NCBI RefSeq assembly: GCF_000685315.1
Contig: NZ_ARYM01000033.1
Span: 1-36,412, forward strand
DNA length: 36,412 nt
From: Hyphomonas polymorpha PS728
Lineage (GTDB): Bacteria; Pseudomonadota; Alphaproteobacteria; Caulobacterales; Hyphomonadaceae
Direction: 5' to 3'
The position numbers were made by a program, and so were the translations under genes. The notes below the pieces were generated by a model, which was not told the DNA's origin, did no database searches, and saw only the letters and a program-made list of their open reading frames with translations. Shown here piece by piece: positions 7,607 through 15,984 of this stretch; within the stretch, counting starts at the first letter, position 1; each line of letters opens with the position of its first letter.

Positions 7607-9139
7607 CTAAAGCGGAATGTTATCGTGCTTCTTCCACGGATTGGTCAGTGACTTGTTCTTCAGCGTACGGAGGGAGTTGGCCACGCGCTTGCGGGTGTTG
7701 TGGGGCATGATGATGTCGTCGATATAGCCCCGCTTCGCGGCCACATAGGGGTTGGCGAAGTTGGTTTCGTATTCCTTGGTGCGCGCGGCGAGCTTTTCCG
7801 GGTCGCCGGCCTCCTTGCGGAAGATGATCTCCACCGCGCCCTTGGCACCCATCACGGCGATTTCGGCGGTCGGCCAGGCATAGTTCACGTCGCCGCGCAG
7901 GTGTTTGGAGCTCATCACGTCATAGGCGCCGCCATAGGCTTTCCGTGTAATGACGGTGACCTTCGGCACGGTGGCTTCGGCATAGGCAAACAAGAGCTTG
8001 GCGCCGTGCTTGATCAGGCCGCCATATTCCTGCTTGGTGCCCGGCATGAAGCCCGGCACGTCCACGAACGTCACCAGCGGAATATTGAAACAGTCGCAGA
8101 AGCGCACAAAGCGGGCGGCCTTGCGGGAGGCGTCAATGTCCAGAACGCCGGCAAGCGTCATCGGCTGGTTGGCCACCACGCCGACGGTCGAGCCTTCGAT
8201 GCGGCCAAAGCCGCAGATGATGTTGCCGCCGAATTGAGGGCTGATCTCGAAGAAGTCGCCCTCGTCAACCACCTTGGTGATCAGCTCTTTCATGTCATAG
8301 GGCGTGTTCGGATTGGGCGGCACGAGCGTGTCGAGGCTCATTTCCTGCCGGTCGAAGCTGTCATGCACCGGGCGCACCGGCGGCTTGTCGCGGTTTGAGG
8401 CAGGCAGATAATCGATCAGGCGGCGGATCTGGACCAGCGCCTCGATGTCGTTCTCGAACGCGCCATCGACCACGCCGGATTTCTTGGCATGAACGGAGGC
8501 GCCGCCAAGGGTCTCGTGGGTGACTTCCTCATTCGTCACGGTCTTCACAACGTCCGGACCCGTCACATACATGTAGGAGGTGTCCTTCACCATGAAGATG
8601 AAGTCGGTCAGCGCGGGGGAATACACGTCGCCGCCGGCGCAGGGGCCCATGATGACGGAAATCTGCGGGATGACGCCGGAGGAGAGCACGTTCTCCATGA
8701 AGATGTCGGCATAGCCGGCCAGCGAATCAACGCCTTCCTGAATACGCGCGCCGCCCGCATCGAAGATGCCGATCACCGGCGCGCCATTCTTGACGCCCAT
8801 CTGCTGCACCTTGACGATCTTTTCGGCATGGGCGCGGCTGAGCGAACCGCCGAAGACGGTGAAGTCCTTGGAGAACACATAGACGAGGCGGCCATTGATC
8901 GTGCCATGGCCGGTGACGACGCCATCGCCGGGAATCTTCTGCTCTTCCATGCCGAAATCGGCGCAGCGATGCTCGACGAACATGTCGTATTCTTCAAAGC
9001 TGCCCTCATCGAGGAGGACGTGGATGCGCTCGCGCGCGGTCAGCTTGCCCTTGGCATGCTGGCTGTCGATGCGGGCCTGGCCGCCGCCGATGCGGGCGTC
9101 TGCCCGTTTCTGCTCGAGAGCCTCGATGAGATCCTGCAT
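7607..9139 (-). CDS. pccB: Propionyl-CoA carboxylase beta chain (carboxyltransferase)
   Basis: A 510-residue carboxyltransferase subunit, the usual length for PccB. With the biotinylated alpha subunit it makes methylmalonyl-CoA from propionyl-CoA in the cytoplasm. Visible landmarks: [19 protein letters not shown] (N-terminal), [62 protein letters not shown] and [10 protein letters not shown], ending in KKHDNIPL. I chose the ATG at 9139, with AAGGAG nine bases upstream; a longer frame would start at a TTG that overlaps this ribosome-binding site. No pccA or methylmalonyl-CoA mutase gene lies in the window, and the downstream side is occupied by the foreign-looking orphan gene. A close acyl-CoA carboxylase is the only real alternative. 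Confidence 0.95.
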   Translation of the reverse strand: MQDLIEALEQKRADARIGGGQARIDSQHAKGKLTARERIHVLLDEGSFEEYDMFVEHRCADFGMEEQKIPGDGVVTGHGTINGRLVYVFSKDFTVFGGSLSRAHAEKIVKVQQMGVKNGAPVIGIFDAGGARIQEGVDSLAGYADIFMENVLSSGVIPQISVIMGPCAGGDVYSPALTDFIFMVKDTSYMYVTGPDVVKTVTNEEVTHETLGGASVHAKKSGVVDGAFENDIEALVQIRRLIDYLPASNRDKPPVRPVHDSFDRQEMSLDTLVPPNPNTPYDMKELITKVVDEGDFFEISPQFGGNIICGFGRIEGSTVGVVANQPMTLAGVLDIDASRKAARFVRFCDCFNIPLVTFVDVPGFMPGTKQEYGGLIKHGAKLLFAYAEATVPKVTVITRKAYGGAYDVMSSKHLRGDVNYAWPTAEIAVMGAKGAVEIIFRKEAGDPEKLAARTKEYETNFANPYVAAKRGYIDDIIMPHNTRKRVANSLRTLKNKSLTNPWKKHDNIPL

Positions 9140-9240
9140 GCCGCGCTGCTCCTTCAATCCGTCAGATTTTTGATGCTTCCGCGTGACTGAATAGCCACTC
9201 CGTGAGGCTTGGCAAGCTCGCGCAGGGTCAACAAAGCTAT

Positions 9241-9268
9241 GCGCCCCAGGGCTCCAGGCCTGGGGCGC
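9241..9268 (-). terminator. GC-rich hairpin after the small exported-protein gene
   Basis: GCGCCCCAGG and CCTGGGGCGC form a perfect 10-bp stem with an 8-base loop, 27 bp past the stop of the gene ending at 9296. The following bases in the direction of transcription hold only a short T run (GCTTTGTTG), so it is a weak intrinsic terminator or a hairpin ahead of pccB. Confidence 0.5.
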
Positions 9269-9295
9269 TTTGCGGCGATTAAGGGTTACGTTGCG

Positions 9296-9808
9296 TTACC
9301 AGCGGCGCCCGGGAGGCGGTCCCTTGCGGTAATCGCGGTTGTGGGGGATGCCCGAAACCGTGGTCACACGGCCGTTGCGCACCTCACAATCGACCCGCGC
9401 CTCGATATCGCGCCGGCCGGTTTCAAACTCGACCTCCTGGAAAGTGACGAAGAAATTCCGGGGGCCGAGCTGGCGGGCCCACTGATCCTTGTCGAAGTCG
9501 ACCTCGCGGAAACCGGCGCGGCGGCCTTCCGTGCGGATCGCCGAGCGGCAGGCCTGAATGGCATCTCGGCGGAGGTCAGCCACCTGCCGGTCCGTCTGGC
9601 CCCATTCGTTGCGGCCATTATAGCGCGGGCCGCGGAAATCATCGCGGTGGCCAACGCCTGCGCTGAGGGTCACCTGCGCGCCGAGCAGCGGCGTCTCGAC
9701 CTTTGCAATTGTCCCGCGCGGGCCGTCTGCGGCTGCCGGGAGGGCGAAGAGCGCCGGCGCAGCAAGCGCAACGACGGCGGCTCCAAGAGTTCTGATGGGC
9801 TTCATCAT
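9296..9808 (-). CDS. Small exported protein, function unknown
   Basis: A 170-residue protein starting MMKPIRTLGAAV with a typical Sec signal peptide (about 1-28, ending LPAAADG). The mature part of about 140 residues is charged and ends in an R/P-rich tail. It contains a helix with one Cys (AIQACRSAIR) and a strand with another (ARVDCEV), possibly a disulfide. I recognise no family. The start at 9808 gives a clean signal peptide, although no strong ribosome-binding site precedes it; a frame reaching back to 9871 would place extra residues before the signal. The hairpin at 9241-9268 follows the stop. Confidence 0.7.
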   Translation of the reverse strand: MMKPIRTLGAAVVALAAPALFALPAAADGPRGTIAKVETPLLGAQVTLSAGVGHRDDFRGPRYNGRNEWGQTDRQVADLRRDAIQACRSAIRTEGRRAGFREVDFDKDQWARQLGPRNFFVTFQEVEFETGRRDIEARVDCEVRNGRVTTVSGIPHNRDYRKGPPPGRRW

Positions 9809-9925
9809 GGGAACAGAAAACCACACCCCCGCCAAACCGGCCCTGAAGCGCGCGTTCATTCCCGGTTTCACCCCGGTTCATCTGGCTGTCAGGAAGCGAA
9901 GGGCTACCGATGATCACCTTGCTCT

Positions 9926-11287
9926 CTATTCTGGTGTTTCCCGCTCACCTCTTAGGCTTTCCAGCAGCTTGGCAAGCACCCCGCGATCAGTTTCGTGCCG
10001 CATCGCGGTCGAAATTTGCGGCGGGCCACCGAACAATCCGGCCCACGGGCCCTGATTGGTGCGTGTTGGCGTGGCGCCGGGAGAAACCGCCGAGGAAAGC
10101 ATCTTGATCATCTCGACTTCCGTGGCATCGATCTTTCCGTCTTTGAGGACTGCCGCCCAGATTTCGTCGAGGCGTTTTTCGGCGTTGGCACGGCTGGTGG
10201 CACGGTCCGTAAACTGCTGGGCATATCCAGCCACTACCCCCTTGCAGGCCGTTTCAACGTCCTCGCCCGACAGGTTGCCTTCCCGGAGATATTCCAGGCA
10301 CATCTGTGTGCCATAATCCTGCTCGATCATCGCGAGTGCTATCTCGGTCACCGCGTCAGCAACCGATCGGGGAGCAGCAGCAGGCGGCAAGGGGGAGACA
10401 ACAAAACCACCGCCTCTGGCATCCGACGCCGGGACAGCGGCGGCGGCCATGGCGGTGCTGGACTCCTTCATAGCCTGAGCATGGACTTTACGGCGTTTGA
10501 GGTTTTCTACTGTGGCTTCGATTTCCGCAATTTCCAATCCTCGCGCCACCCCATCAGCCACGCTGCAACCAGCAGATTGTTTGGCGGCGTCAGCCTGGCA
10601 CTTGGTGTTGGCTTCCTTCAGCAATTGAACTTTCTTTTCTTCCGCGGCGATGTCCAATTCAAGTTGTCCCACTTCGGCCGATGCCAGCGCCGCCCTCTGG
10701 GAATAGACCTCCTTCATATTAAGAGCGCTGCCCGCCGCTGCGGAGACAACGGCGTCTGATCCCTTCACCGCCCCAGTAAGCTGCTCAATGGCCAAGAGCG
10801 CGATCATCTGCGTCTGGAAGCGACGCAGCATCATGGCGTACTGCACATCCGGAAGGCCATTCATCTGGGCTTCGCAAAGCCGGTAATATCCATCCCGCAG
10901 AATCTGTATCGTCTGTGTACGCAGTCCGATGCTTGCCGCCGTTTCCGAGATGCCGCCTTGAGCGGAAAGAGCAGTGGATACTTCGGAGACACTGGCACCC
11001 GCCTGGGCGGCAATTGCGGACAGCGCATCCGGCGAGGGCTCTGCGCAAGTGATTTGTCGGGGGTCTTCAACCTTGACCCATTGATACGTGCCGGAGGGGT
11101 CGAGCCGCCATTCGTATCTGGCCGGGCGCTGGACCGATAGAACAGCCCGCTGCTCTGCATCTATAAAAACGCCCTGCGCCTTGCCGGCCTTCGGGGCCAT
11201 TTCCGTTCGTTTATGTATTGCCGTGAGATTGCCCGTCGAACAGGCTGATAGGAAAAGTACAACAAAAACTGTCAGTAGGCGAAACAT
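9926..11287 (-). CDS. Lipoprotein with helical coiled-coil body, function unknown
   Basis: A 453-residue protein starting MFRLLTVFVVLFLSACSTG, a textbook lipoprotein signal with lipobox LSAC. Residues about 190-290 are rich in E, A, K and Q (GQLELDIAAEEKKVQLLKEA, EIAEIEATVENLKRRK) and likely coiled coil. A short proline and glycine-rich linker follows (GGGFVVSPLPPAAAP), then a helical C-terminal domain. Cysteine pairs may form disulfides. No family recognised; periplasmic location is inferred from the signal. It lies downstream of the ATP12 gene on the same strand but has its own 78-bp upstream region with two inverted repeats (11303-11318 and 11345-11366), so it may have a separate promoter. 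Confidence 0.8.
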   Translation of the reverse strand: MFRLLTVFVVLFLSACSTGNLTAIHKRTEMAPKAGKAQGVFIDAEQRAVLSVQRPARYEWRLDPSGTYQWVKVEDPRQITCAEPSPDALSAIAAQAGASVSEVSTALSAQGGISETAASIGLRTQTIQILRDGYYRLCEAQMNGLPDVQYAMMLRRFQTQMIALLAIEQLTGAVKGSDAVVSAAAGSALNMKEVYSQRAALASAEVGQLELDIAAEEKKVQLLKEANTKCQADAAKQSAGCSVADGVARGLEIAEIEATVENLKRRKVHAQAMKESSTAMAAAAVPASDARGGGFVVSPLPPAAAPRSVADAVTEIALAMIEQDYGTQMCLEYLREGNLSGEDVETACKGVVAGYAQQFTDRATSRANAEKRLDEIWAAVLKDGKIDATEVEMIKMLSSAVSPGATPTRTNQGPWAGLFGGPPQISTAMRHETDRGVLAKLLESLRGERETPE

Positions 11288-11302
11288 ATTGACCCCCCAC
11301 AT

Positions 11303-11318
11303 AATCCTACTTAGGATT
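11303..11318. promoter_or_regulatory. Palindrome upstream of the 453-aa lipoprotein gene
   Basis: AATCCTA-CT-TAGGATT is a perfect 7-2-7 inverted repeat, 16 bp upstream of the lipoprotein start at 11287. A second inverted repeat, ATTGTTT-N8-AAACAAT, lies at 11345-11366 and touches the end of the ATP12 gene. Together they look like operator sites around a promoter, but no convincing -35/-10 pair is visible. Confidence 0.4.
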
Positions 11319-11365
11319 GCGCACGAGTTCTCGCAAAAGTCAATATTGTTTTCATTTCGAAACAA

Positions 11366-12094
11366 TCAGTCCCGCAGGCTCTCCAGCCAGCGGCCGAGGG
11401 CGTCGGATTCGATTTCCTTGGCATTGGCGGCGGTGCGGGCTTCTTCGTCCTCGCCCCAGCGCTGCATCTGCCATTCTTCATCGATGCGGGAGAGATGGAA
11501 GGCGGACTCGGCGGTCAGCGCGCCCTCTGTCAGCGCCATCGCCAGCAGCGCCGAGCCATAGAGACCGCAGCCATAGACGAGCGCGGTCAGCCGGAAATCA
11601 TCGAGGCTGAGGGCATAGTCCCGCGCCGCCTGCAGCGAGGCGCCGGGCTGGGGCGCGGCGATGATGCCCTCGGTGGTCATCAGGATGACGCCGAGATTTT
11701 CCGCTGCCCAGTCGCGCACCGGCGACCAGCGGGCTTCCTGCAGGGCGGCGAGTTCGAAGGGCTCCTCAGCCATGTGGCAAAGCAGATCGGTCTCGCAATA
11801 GCGTACAACTTCTTCGGCCATTTCCTCGCGCAGCTCCGGCACGCGGTCGATGGCGACATTGGCCAGCCGGGTGAGGTGCATGTGCAAGAGGTCGATATAG
11901 GTCTTCTGCCCGGCCCATTCCTCCGCGAGTTCCTCGGCCAGCGCTTCGGTGGGCAGGCACAGCAGGGCGCGGCCGGGCGTCTTGATGCTGCGGCCATCCA
12001 GCAGGATCTGCCAGCCGCCGCCCTCTGCGGGCTCGACGGTGACGTCCTTGTAAAAGCGTTTGGGGCGATCAGGGGAAGAAGGTGTGCCGGTCAT
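11366..12094 (-). CDS. ATP12 family F1-ATPase assembly chaperone
   Basis: A 242-residue protein matching the ATP12 chaperone family, which holds the F1 alpha subunit during ATP synthase assembly. Motifs: KRFYKDVTVEPAEGGGWQ (near residues 12-29), LLDGRSIKTPGRALLCLP, LAEELAEEWAGQ, the PEL..EMAEEVVRYCETDLLC segment, the W.PV.DWA motif and a C-terminal EEWQMQRWGEDEEA. The ATG at 12094 has AAGGG upstream. ATP12 is found in mitochondria and alphaproteobacteria, so it helps place the organism. It follows a small anchored-protein gene by 44 bp and is probably cotranscribed with it. The family is secure. Confidence 0.93.
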   Translation of the reverse strand: MTGTPSSPDRPKRFYKDVTVEPAEGGGWQILLDGRSIKTPGRALLCLPTEALAEELAEEWAGQKTYIDLLHMHLTRLANVAIDRVPELREEMAEEVVRYCETDLLCHMAEEPFELAALQEARWSPVRDWAAENLGVILMTTEGIIAAPQPGASLQAARDYALSLDDFRLTALVYGCGLYGSALLAMALTEGALTAESAFHLSRIDEEWQMQRWGEDEEARTAANAKEIESDALGRWLESLRD

Positions 12095-12138
12095 GCGCCT
12101 GCCCTTACGACGATCAGCGGCCGGTTCCAAGCCCGGCG

Positions 12139-12597
12139 CTAGGGAGCGGTGGGATAGACCGCGGCGGGGCGGGCCTTTTCGAAGGTGGGCGCAGAGAGGG
12201 ACATCACATCTTGCACATGCCGGGTGGCGGGGTCGACCAGCGCCAGCGACCGGCCAAAGCGGATGGTGCGCAGGCTTTCCGCTTTCAGCTCGGTGACCAC
12301 GATCACGCGGAATTCAGCCCCCACCATCGGCACTTCCGGCGGCAGGGCCATGCCCGGCGCCAAGATATCCTCGACCGGGGAGCGCCCGAAACAGAGCCGG
12401 TCGCGCCTCAGGCCCACTTTGCAGTTGGCCCCGTCCAGCTCGAAGTTGCGGTCGAACGCGGCGAAATCGGACTTGGTAAACTGTGTCAGCGTGGAGGCCT
12501 GGACGGCTTCGGCTGTCTGGGGCCGAGTTGCCACAAACGCGCCGAGGGCGAACAGCGCCGCCCCGGCAATTCCCAGCTCTATCATAAGGGTTTTCAT
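12139..12597 (-). CDS. Small N-terminally anchored protein, function unknown
   Basis: A 152-residue protein starting MKTLMIELGIAGAALFALGA, either a signal anchor or an uncleaved signal peptide. The remaining roughly 125 residues hold one short cysteine pair (NCKVGL, RLCFG) and several strands (EFRVIVVTELKAES, SLALVDPATRHVQ). Not recognised. It sits directly upstream of the ATP12 chaperone on the same strand. The 260-bp region upstream of it (12598-12858) shows no gene; I see no clear promoter there. Confidence 0.65.
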   Translation of the reverse strand: MKTLMIELGIAGAALFALGAFVATRPQTAEAVQASTLTQFTKSDFAAFDRNFELDGANCKVGLRRDRLCFGRSPVEDILAPGMALPPEVPMVGAEFRVIVVTELKAESLRTIRFGRSLALVDPATRHVQDVMSLSAPTFEKARPAAVYPTAP

Positions 12598-12858
12598 GGT
12601 TCTATCGATTGCGCTTGGCCCAGCACGGCACACTCTTGGGAGAACATTTCCCGCTTAACGCGCGGATTGCGCCAAATGTTCCTAACAATCTGTAAAAATC
12701 ATGCCGGGCGGGCGCGGATGAAATGGCAGGCCCAAGGCGGGATCTGATATTCCCGCAGCACGGCGGGCAACCGCCTGCGTTTGGACTGGAAGCCGCGTCA
12801 CCGGGTGGGGCGGGGCACGCCCTGCCGCTTCCGCCAGCCTCGACTGATTCTCGCCGTC

Positions 12859-13539
12859 TCAGGCGAAAGCGAAGGTTCGGAGGCTTTCGGTCAGGGTCAT
12901 GAATTCATGATGGACCTCGTCGGCGCCGGCGGCGGTGAGCTCCTCCGCTTTGCCGAAGCCCCAGCTGACCCCCAGGGCACGCACGCCGGCCGCCTTGCCC
13001 ATGGCCATGTCGTGGATGGCGTCGCCGATCATCAGGCTTTCCTGCGGGGCGCAGCCGAGCGCGCCCATGGCCTGCTCCACCATGAAGGGATGCGGCTTGC
13101 CGGGGCCATCATCGGCGCACCAGACAGTATCGAAGAAATGGCGCAGCTTGTGTTTCTCGAACAGCGCCTCCACCCCGCGATGGGATTTGCCGGTGGCCAC
13201 TGCCATCAGCCAGCCTTCGGATTTCAACTGGTCCAGCAGCTCCAGCGCGCCGGCATAGAGCGGCTCGTGATGGCCGGGCGTGGTGCGATGGATGACGAAG
13301 GACTGTTTGTAAGCCTCCACCAGCGCCGCCAGCCGGTCTAACCCGATATCGGGCGGGGCGAGCGTTGAGAGGGCTTCGGTAAGGCTGAGGCCGACAATGC
13401 GGCGGGTGGCGTCATAGTCCGGCGGCGGAAGGCCCGCGCCTCGGAAGGCGGTTTCCATACAGGCCTGGATCACATCGCGGCTGTCCACCAGCGTTCCGTC
13501 CACGTCCCATATGGCGAGGCGAAGTTCTGTCAGTTTCAC
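12859..13539 (-). CDS. HAD-superfamily phosphatase, phosphoglycolate phosphatase-like
   Basis: A 226-residue cytoplasmic hydrolase. The HAD motifs are complete: WDVDGTLVDS (motif I, D12 and D14), ATGKSHRG (motif II), GKPHPFM with the motif III lysine, and IGDAIHDMAMG (motif IV). A helical cap lies between motifs I and II, as in Gph/PgmB enzymes. Likely substrates are small phosphate esters such as 2-phosphoglycolate, but sequence alone does not decide. The GTG at 13539 is the likely start: GGGGAGA precedes it by nine bases and it overlaps the stop of the upstream membrane-protein gene (GTGA). It is the last gene of the crcB-rluC unit. Confidence 0.88.
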   Translation of the reverse strand: MKLTELRLAIWDVDGTLVDSRDVIQACMETAFRGAGLPPPDYDATRRIVGLSLTEALSTLAPPDIGLDRLAALVEAYKQSFVIHRTTPGHHEPLYAGALELLDQLKSEGWLMAVATGKSHRGVEALFEKHKLRHFFDTVWCADDGPGKPHPFMVEQAMGALGCAPQESLMIGDAIHDMAMGKAAGVRALGVSWGFGKAEELTAAGADEVHHEFMTLTESLRTFAFA

Positions 13540-13799
13540 GTCTTTGTCTCCCCGCCTTTTCGCCCTGCCACCCGCATGCCCACGATCGCACCGATGCAGA
13601 GCGCAATGGGAAGGAAAAACAGCGCCGATTCCCAATTCAGCAGAAAGGCCTGCCAGCGGCTTTCCAGCGTGCAGGCCGGGGCAAACTCCAGCGCCGCCCG
13701 GCACATGCCGCGCGAGAAGAACATGTAGATCACGAACACCGAACCGCTGAGCCCGGCGCCGATGGCCAAATTAATCCAGAAACGCAGTGTCAGGAGCAT
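13536..13799 (-). CDS. Small two-TM membrane protein
   Basis: An 87-residue protein with two hydrophobic segments (about 6-28 and 52-75) and a basic C-terminal tail (VAGRKGGETKT), so probably an inner-membrane hairpin. Between the segments are two cysteines (GMCRAA, PACTLESR). It starts 1 nt after the rluC stop and overlaps the HAD gene by 4 nt, which indicates translational coupling. The function is unknown. Confidence 0.75.
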   Translation of the reverse strand: MLLTLRFWINLAIGAGLSGSVFVIYMFFSRGMCRAALEFAPACTLESRWQAFLLNWESALFFLPIALCIGAIVGMRVAGRKGGETKT

Positions 13800-13800
13800 A

Positions 13801-14850
13801 TCAGATAAAGGGGGCGAGCGGATCCTTGCCGGCTTCCTGTTCCAGGAAACCGAGCGTTTCGAAGGTCTCTTTCATGTGCGGGGGCAGCGGCGCGATGATC
13901 TTGATCGGCTTGCCATGCTCGCGCGGGATGATCAGCGCGCGGGCGTGCAGGTGCAGGCCTTCGGCGAGGCCGTGAGGCACTTCGCGGCGAGACTTGTATT
14001 TATGATCGCCCAGAATGGACGTGTTCATTTCCAGCATATGGAAGCGCAGCTGGTGCATCCGGCCTGTTTCCGGGCGCAGCGCCACCCAGGCGGCCTTGGG
14101 GCCTGCCGTGGAAACGACAGCATAATCGGTAATAGAATGCTTGGCGCCCTCAACGCCCTGCGCGGAGCGGATCATCCGTTCACGGTCACCATCGCGGCGG
14201 CGCGTGGCGTAGGGGTCAACCGGGCGATAGCCTGACGGCTCGTTGATGTCGGGCACGCCTTTGACCATCCAGCAGCGGATCTGGCCGGCCTGGGGGCTGG
14301 GCACGCCCACGGTCACGGCCCAATAGACCTTGTCCATCTCCCGCCCACGGAAGAGTTCGGTGAGCCGGGCGGCCGCCGCGGGGTGCTTGGCCAGCAGCAG
14401 GACGCCGGAGGTATCCTTGTCGAGCCGGTGGACCAGCACGGGCCGGTGGCCGTCTTCTTCCATGCCCGCGAGCAGGCCGTCGACATGGCGCCCCTGGCCT
14501 GAACCACCCTGAACGGCAAGCCCGGCCGGCTTGTTGATCGCCAGCATGTCATCATCCTCATAGATGATGATGGAGCGGAGGAATTCGCGGTCTTCTTCGG
14601 AAATCCTGCGCGCAGTTGCCGCCTTGCGGGCGCCGGCATCTTCGGAGGCAAAGATCGGGAAGCGGACTTCGTCAGCCGTCTCAAGGCGGGTGTTTGCTTT
14701 CGCCCGGCCGCCATTGACGCGGATCTGCCCGGTACGGAGCAATTTCTCCACCTGGCCCTGCGTCACGTTCATGCGGCGCTTCAGCCAGCGATCGAGGCGC
14801 GCGCCGGTTTCCTTTTCCGACACGGTTTCGGTAATAATCTGTCCGCTCAT
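13801..14850 (-). CDS. rluC: RluC/RluD-type 23S rRNA pseudouridine synthase
   Basis: A 349-residue RluA-family enzyme that converts uridines in RNA to pseudouridine. Residues about 17-65 form an S4 RNA-binding domain (LDRWLKRRMN, QVEKLLRTGQIRVNG). The catalytic domain follows with IIYEDDDMLAINKPAGLAV and HRLDKDTSGVLLLAK (141-155), where D144 is the catalytic aspartate. The C-terminal LRPETGRMHQLRFH and GDHKY segments are typical. The ATG at 14850 overlaps the crcB stop by 4 nt (ATGA). RluC is the best guess for specificity because these neighbours commonly accompany rluC in alphaproteobacteria; RluD-like activity cannot be excluded. Confidence 0.92.
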   Translation of the reverse strand: MSGQIITETVSEKETGARLDRWLKRRMNVTQGQVEKLLRTGQIRVNGGRAKANTRLETADEVRFPIFASEDAGARKAATARRISEEDREFLRSIIIYEDDDMLAINKPAGLAVQGGSGQGRHVDGLLAGMEEDGHRPVLVHRLDKDTSGVLLLAKHPAAAARLTELFRGREMDKVYWAVTVGVPSPQAGQIRCWMVKGVPDINEPSGYRPVDPYATRRRDGDRERMIRSAQGVEGAKHSITDYAVVSTAGPKAAWVALRPETGRMHQLRFHMLEMNTSILGDHKYKSRREVPHGLAEGLHLHARALIIPREHGKPIKIIAPLPPHMKETFETLGFLEQEAGKDPLAPFI

Positions 14851-15230
14851 GCGAATATCCTGCGGGCCATCCAGAGGCCGATAAAGAGGGCCGACACGCC
14901 GAGCAAAACGGAAAGCATGGCGTAAAGCCCGGCTTTCAGCGCATCGCCTGAGCGCAGCATGTTGGCGATCTCGAGTGAAAATGCGGAGAATGTCGTGAAG
15001 CCACCGAGCACGCCGGTGGCGAGGAAGAGACGGGTTTCCTGCCCGATGCCTTCTGCCTTCAGGGCGAGCCATCCGGCCAGCAGGCCCATCGCCAGGCTGC
15101 CGAGGATGTTCACAAATGCCGTGCCCCACGGCCAGCCGAGCGGCAGATGGCGCACAGCCACCATTCCCACGCCATGGCGCAGGCTCGCGCCGATGGCGCC
15201 GCCGAGGGCAACAAGAAGAAATCCGTTCAT
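14847..15230 (-). CDS. crcB: Fluoride ion channel CrcB/Fluc
   Basis: A 127-residue membrane protein with four hydrophobic segments. CrcB proteins form dual-topology dimers that expel fluoride from the cytoplasm. Family motifs are clear: GGAIGASLRHGV (9-20), WPWGTAFVNILGSLAMG, and GGFTTFSAFSLEI with the conserved phenylalanine and threonine/serine track. It overlaps rluC by 4 nt. The 142-bp upstream region contains no recognisable fluoride riboswitch: I looked for the conserved GGNGATGG and CTGATGA-type segments and found none. Confidence 0.93.
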   Translation of the reverse strand: MNGFLLVALGGAIGASLRHGVGMVAVRHLPLGWPWGTAFVNILGSLAMGLLAGWLALKAEGIGQETRLFLATGVLGGFTTFSAFSLEIANMLRSGDALKAGLYAMLSVLLGVSALFIGLWMARRIFA

Positions 15231-15372
15231 GGCGCGCCTTTTACGCTGAGGTAGCAGATTAAGCCAGCCTGCACCCCAGAGCGGATGCCCATGGCCTGCC
15301 CCAGCCCCAGGCAAAGAGCCCAGAAAACAGAAAATTTCTTTTATAACAGCACAATACGACCATCTCGAACGC

Positions 15373-15825
15373 TTACCCGGCGATGGACTGGCGCACCTGG
15401 CCTGTCTTGTCCGAAGCGATGGCGTCGGCAATCGTGGTGCTGTCGAGCACCTTCCGGGTTGCCTCGGCCACGTCCGCGAACACGCGCCGGATACGGCAGG
15501 CCTTCTCATCGGTACAGTCATCGCAGCGCCGGTAGGCCATCTTGGAAAGACACGGCAACGGCGCCAGGGGCCCTTCCACAATGCGCAACACTTCGCCGAA
15601 CGTGATCGCTTCGGGCCGGCGCAGCAGCAGATAGCCGCCCGTCTTGCCGCGGCGGCTGACCACGATGCCGCTATGCTTCAATTCAAGCAGGATCTGCTCC
15701 AGGAACTTACGCGGAATTGCCTGGCTTTCGGCAATGTCAGCGATGAAAACCGGGGCGCCTTCTTCGGCTTCCGCCAATGCGAGCAGCGCCCGGAGCGCGT
15801 ATTTGGCCTTTTGAGAAATCATCAT
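15373..15825 (-). CDS. Rrf2-family transcription regulator with cysteine cluster
   Basis: A 150-residue winged-helix regulator: MMISQKAKYALRALLALA at the start, IPRKFLEQILLELKHSGIV as the recognition region and SRRGKTGGYLL as the wing. It carries C92, C101, C104 and C110 (PCLSK, RRCDDC, KAC). IscR and related Rrf2 proteins use three cysteines here to bind a [2Fe-2S] cluster, so this one may sense iron-sulfur status, redox or sulfur supply. It is divergent from the TonB-dependent receptor and shares a 159-bp intergenic region with it, so it may control the receptor or itself. The start with two ATGs follows AGGACGG. Confidence 0.9.
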   Translation of the reverse strand: MMISQKAKYALRALLALAEAEEGAPVFIADIAESQAIPRKFLEQILLELKHSGIVVSRRGKTGGYLLLRRPEAITFGEVLRIVEGPLAPLPCLSKMAYRRCDDCTDEKACRIRRVFADVAEATRKVLDSTTIADAIASDKTGQVRQSIAG

Positions 15826-15984
15826 CCGCCGTCCTGTCCGGGCCTCTTTAGGCGCGCGGGCCACAAGAGGCAACGTTTAGGCCACCTGTATAGTCTATTA
15901 ATTTGGTAGGGTTGATAGGGTTAGATTGTTCGCCCAAATGGCCGGTGACGCCAACGCCCTTTTCCGCACGATTGGAGACCGAAC

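Noticed and set aside
15231..15372. Possible fluoride riboswitch ahead of crcB
   Set aside because: The conserved riboswitch segments could not be found on the crcB strand.
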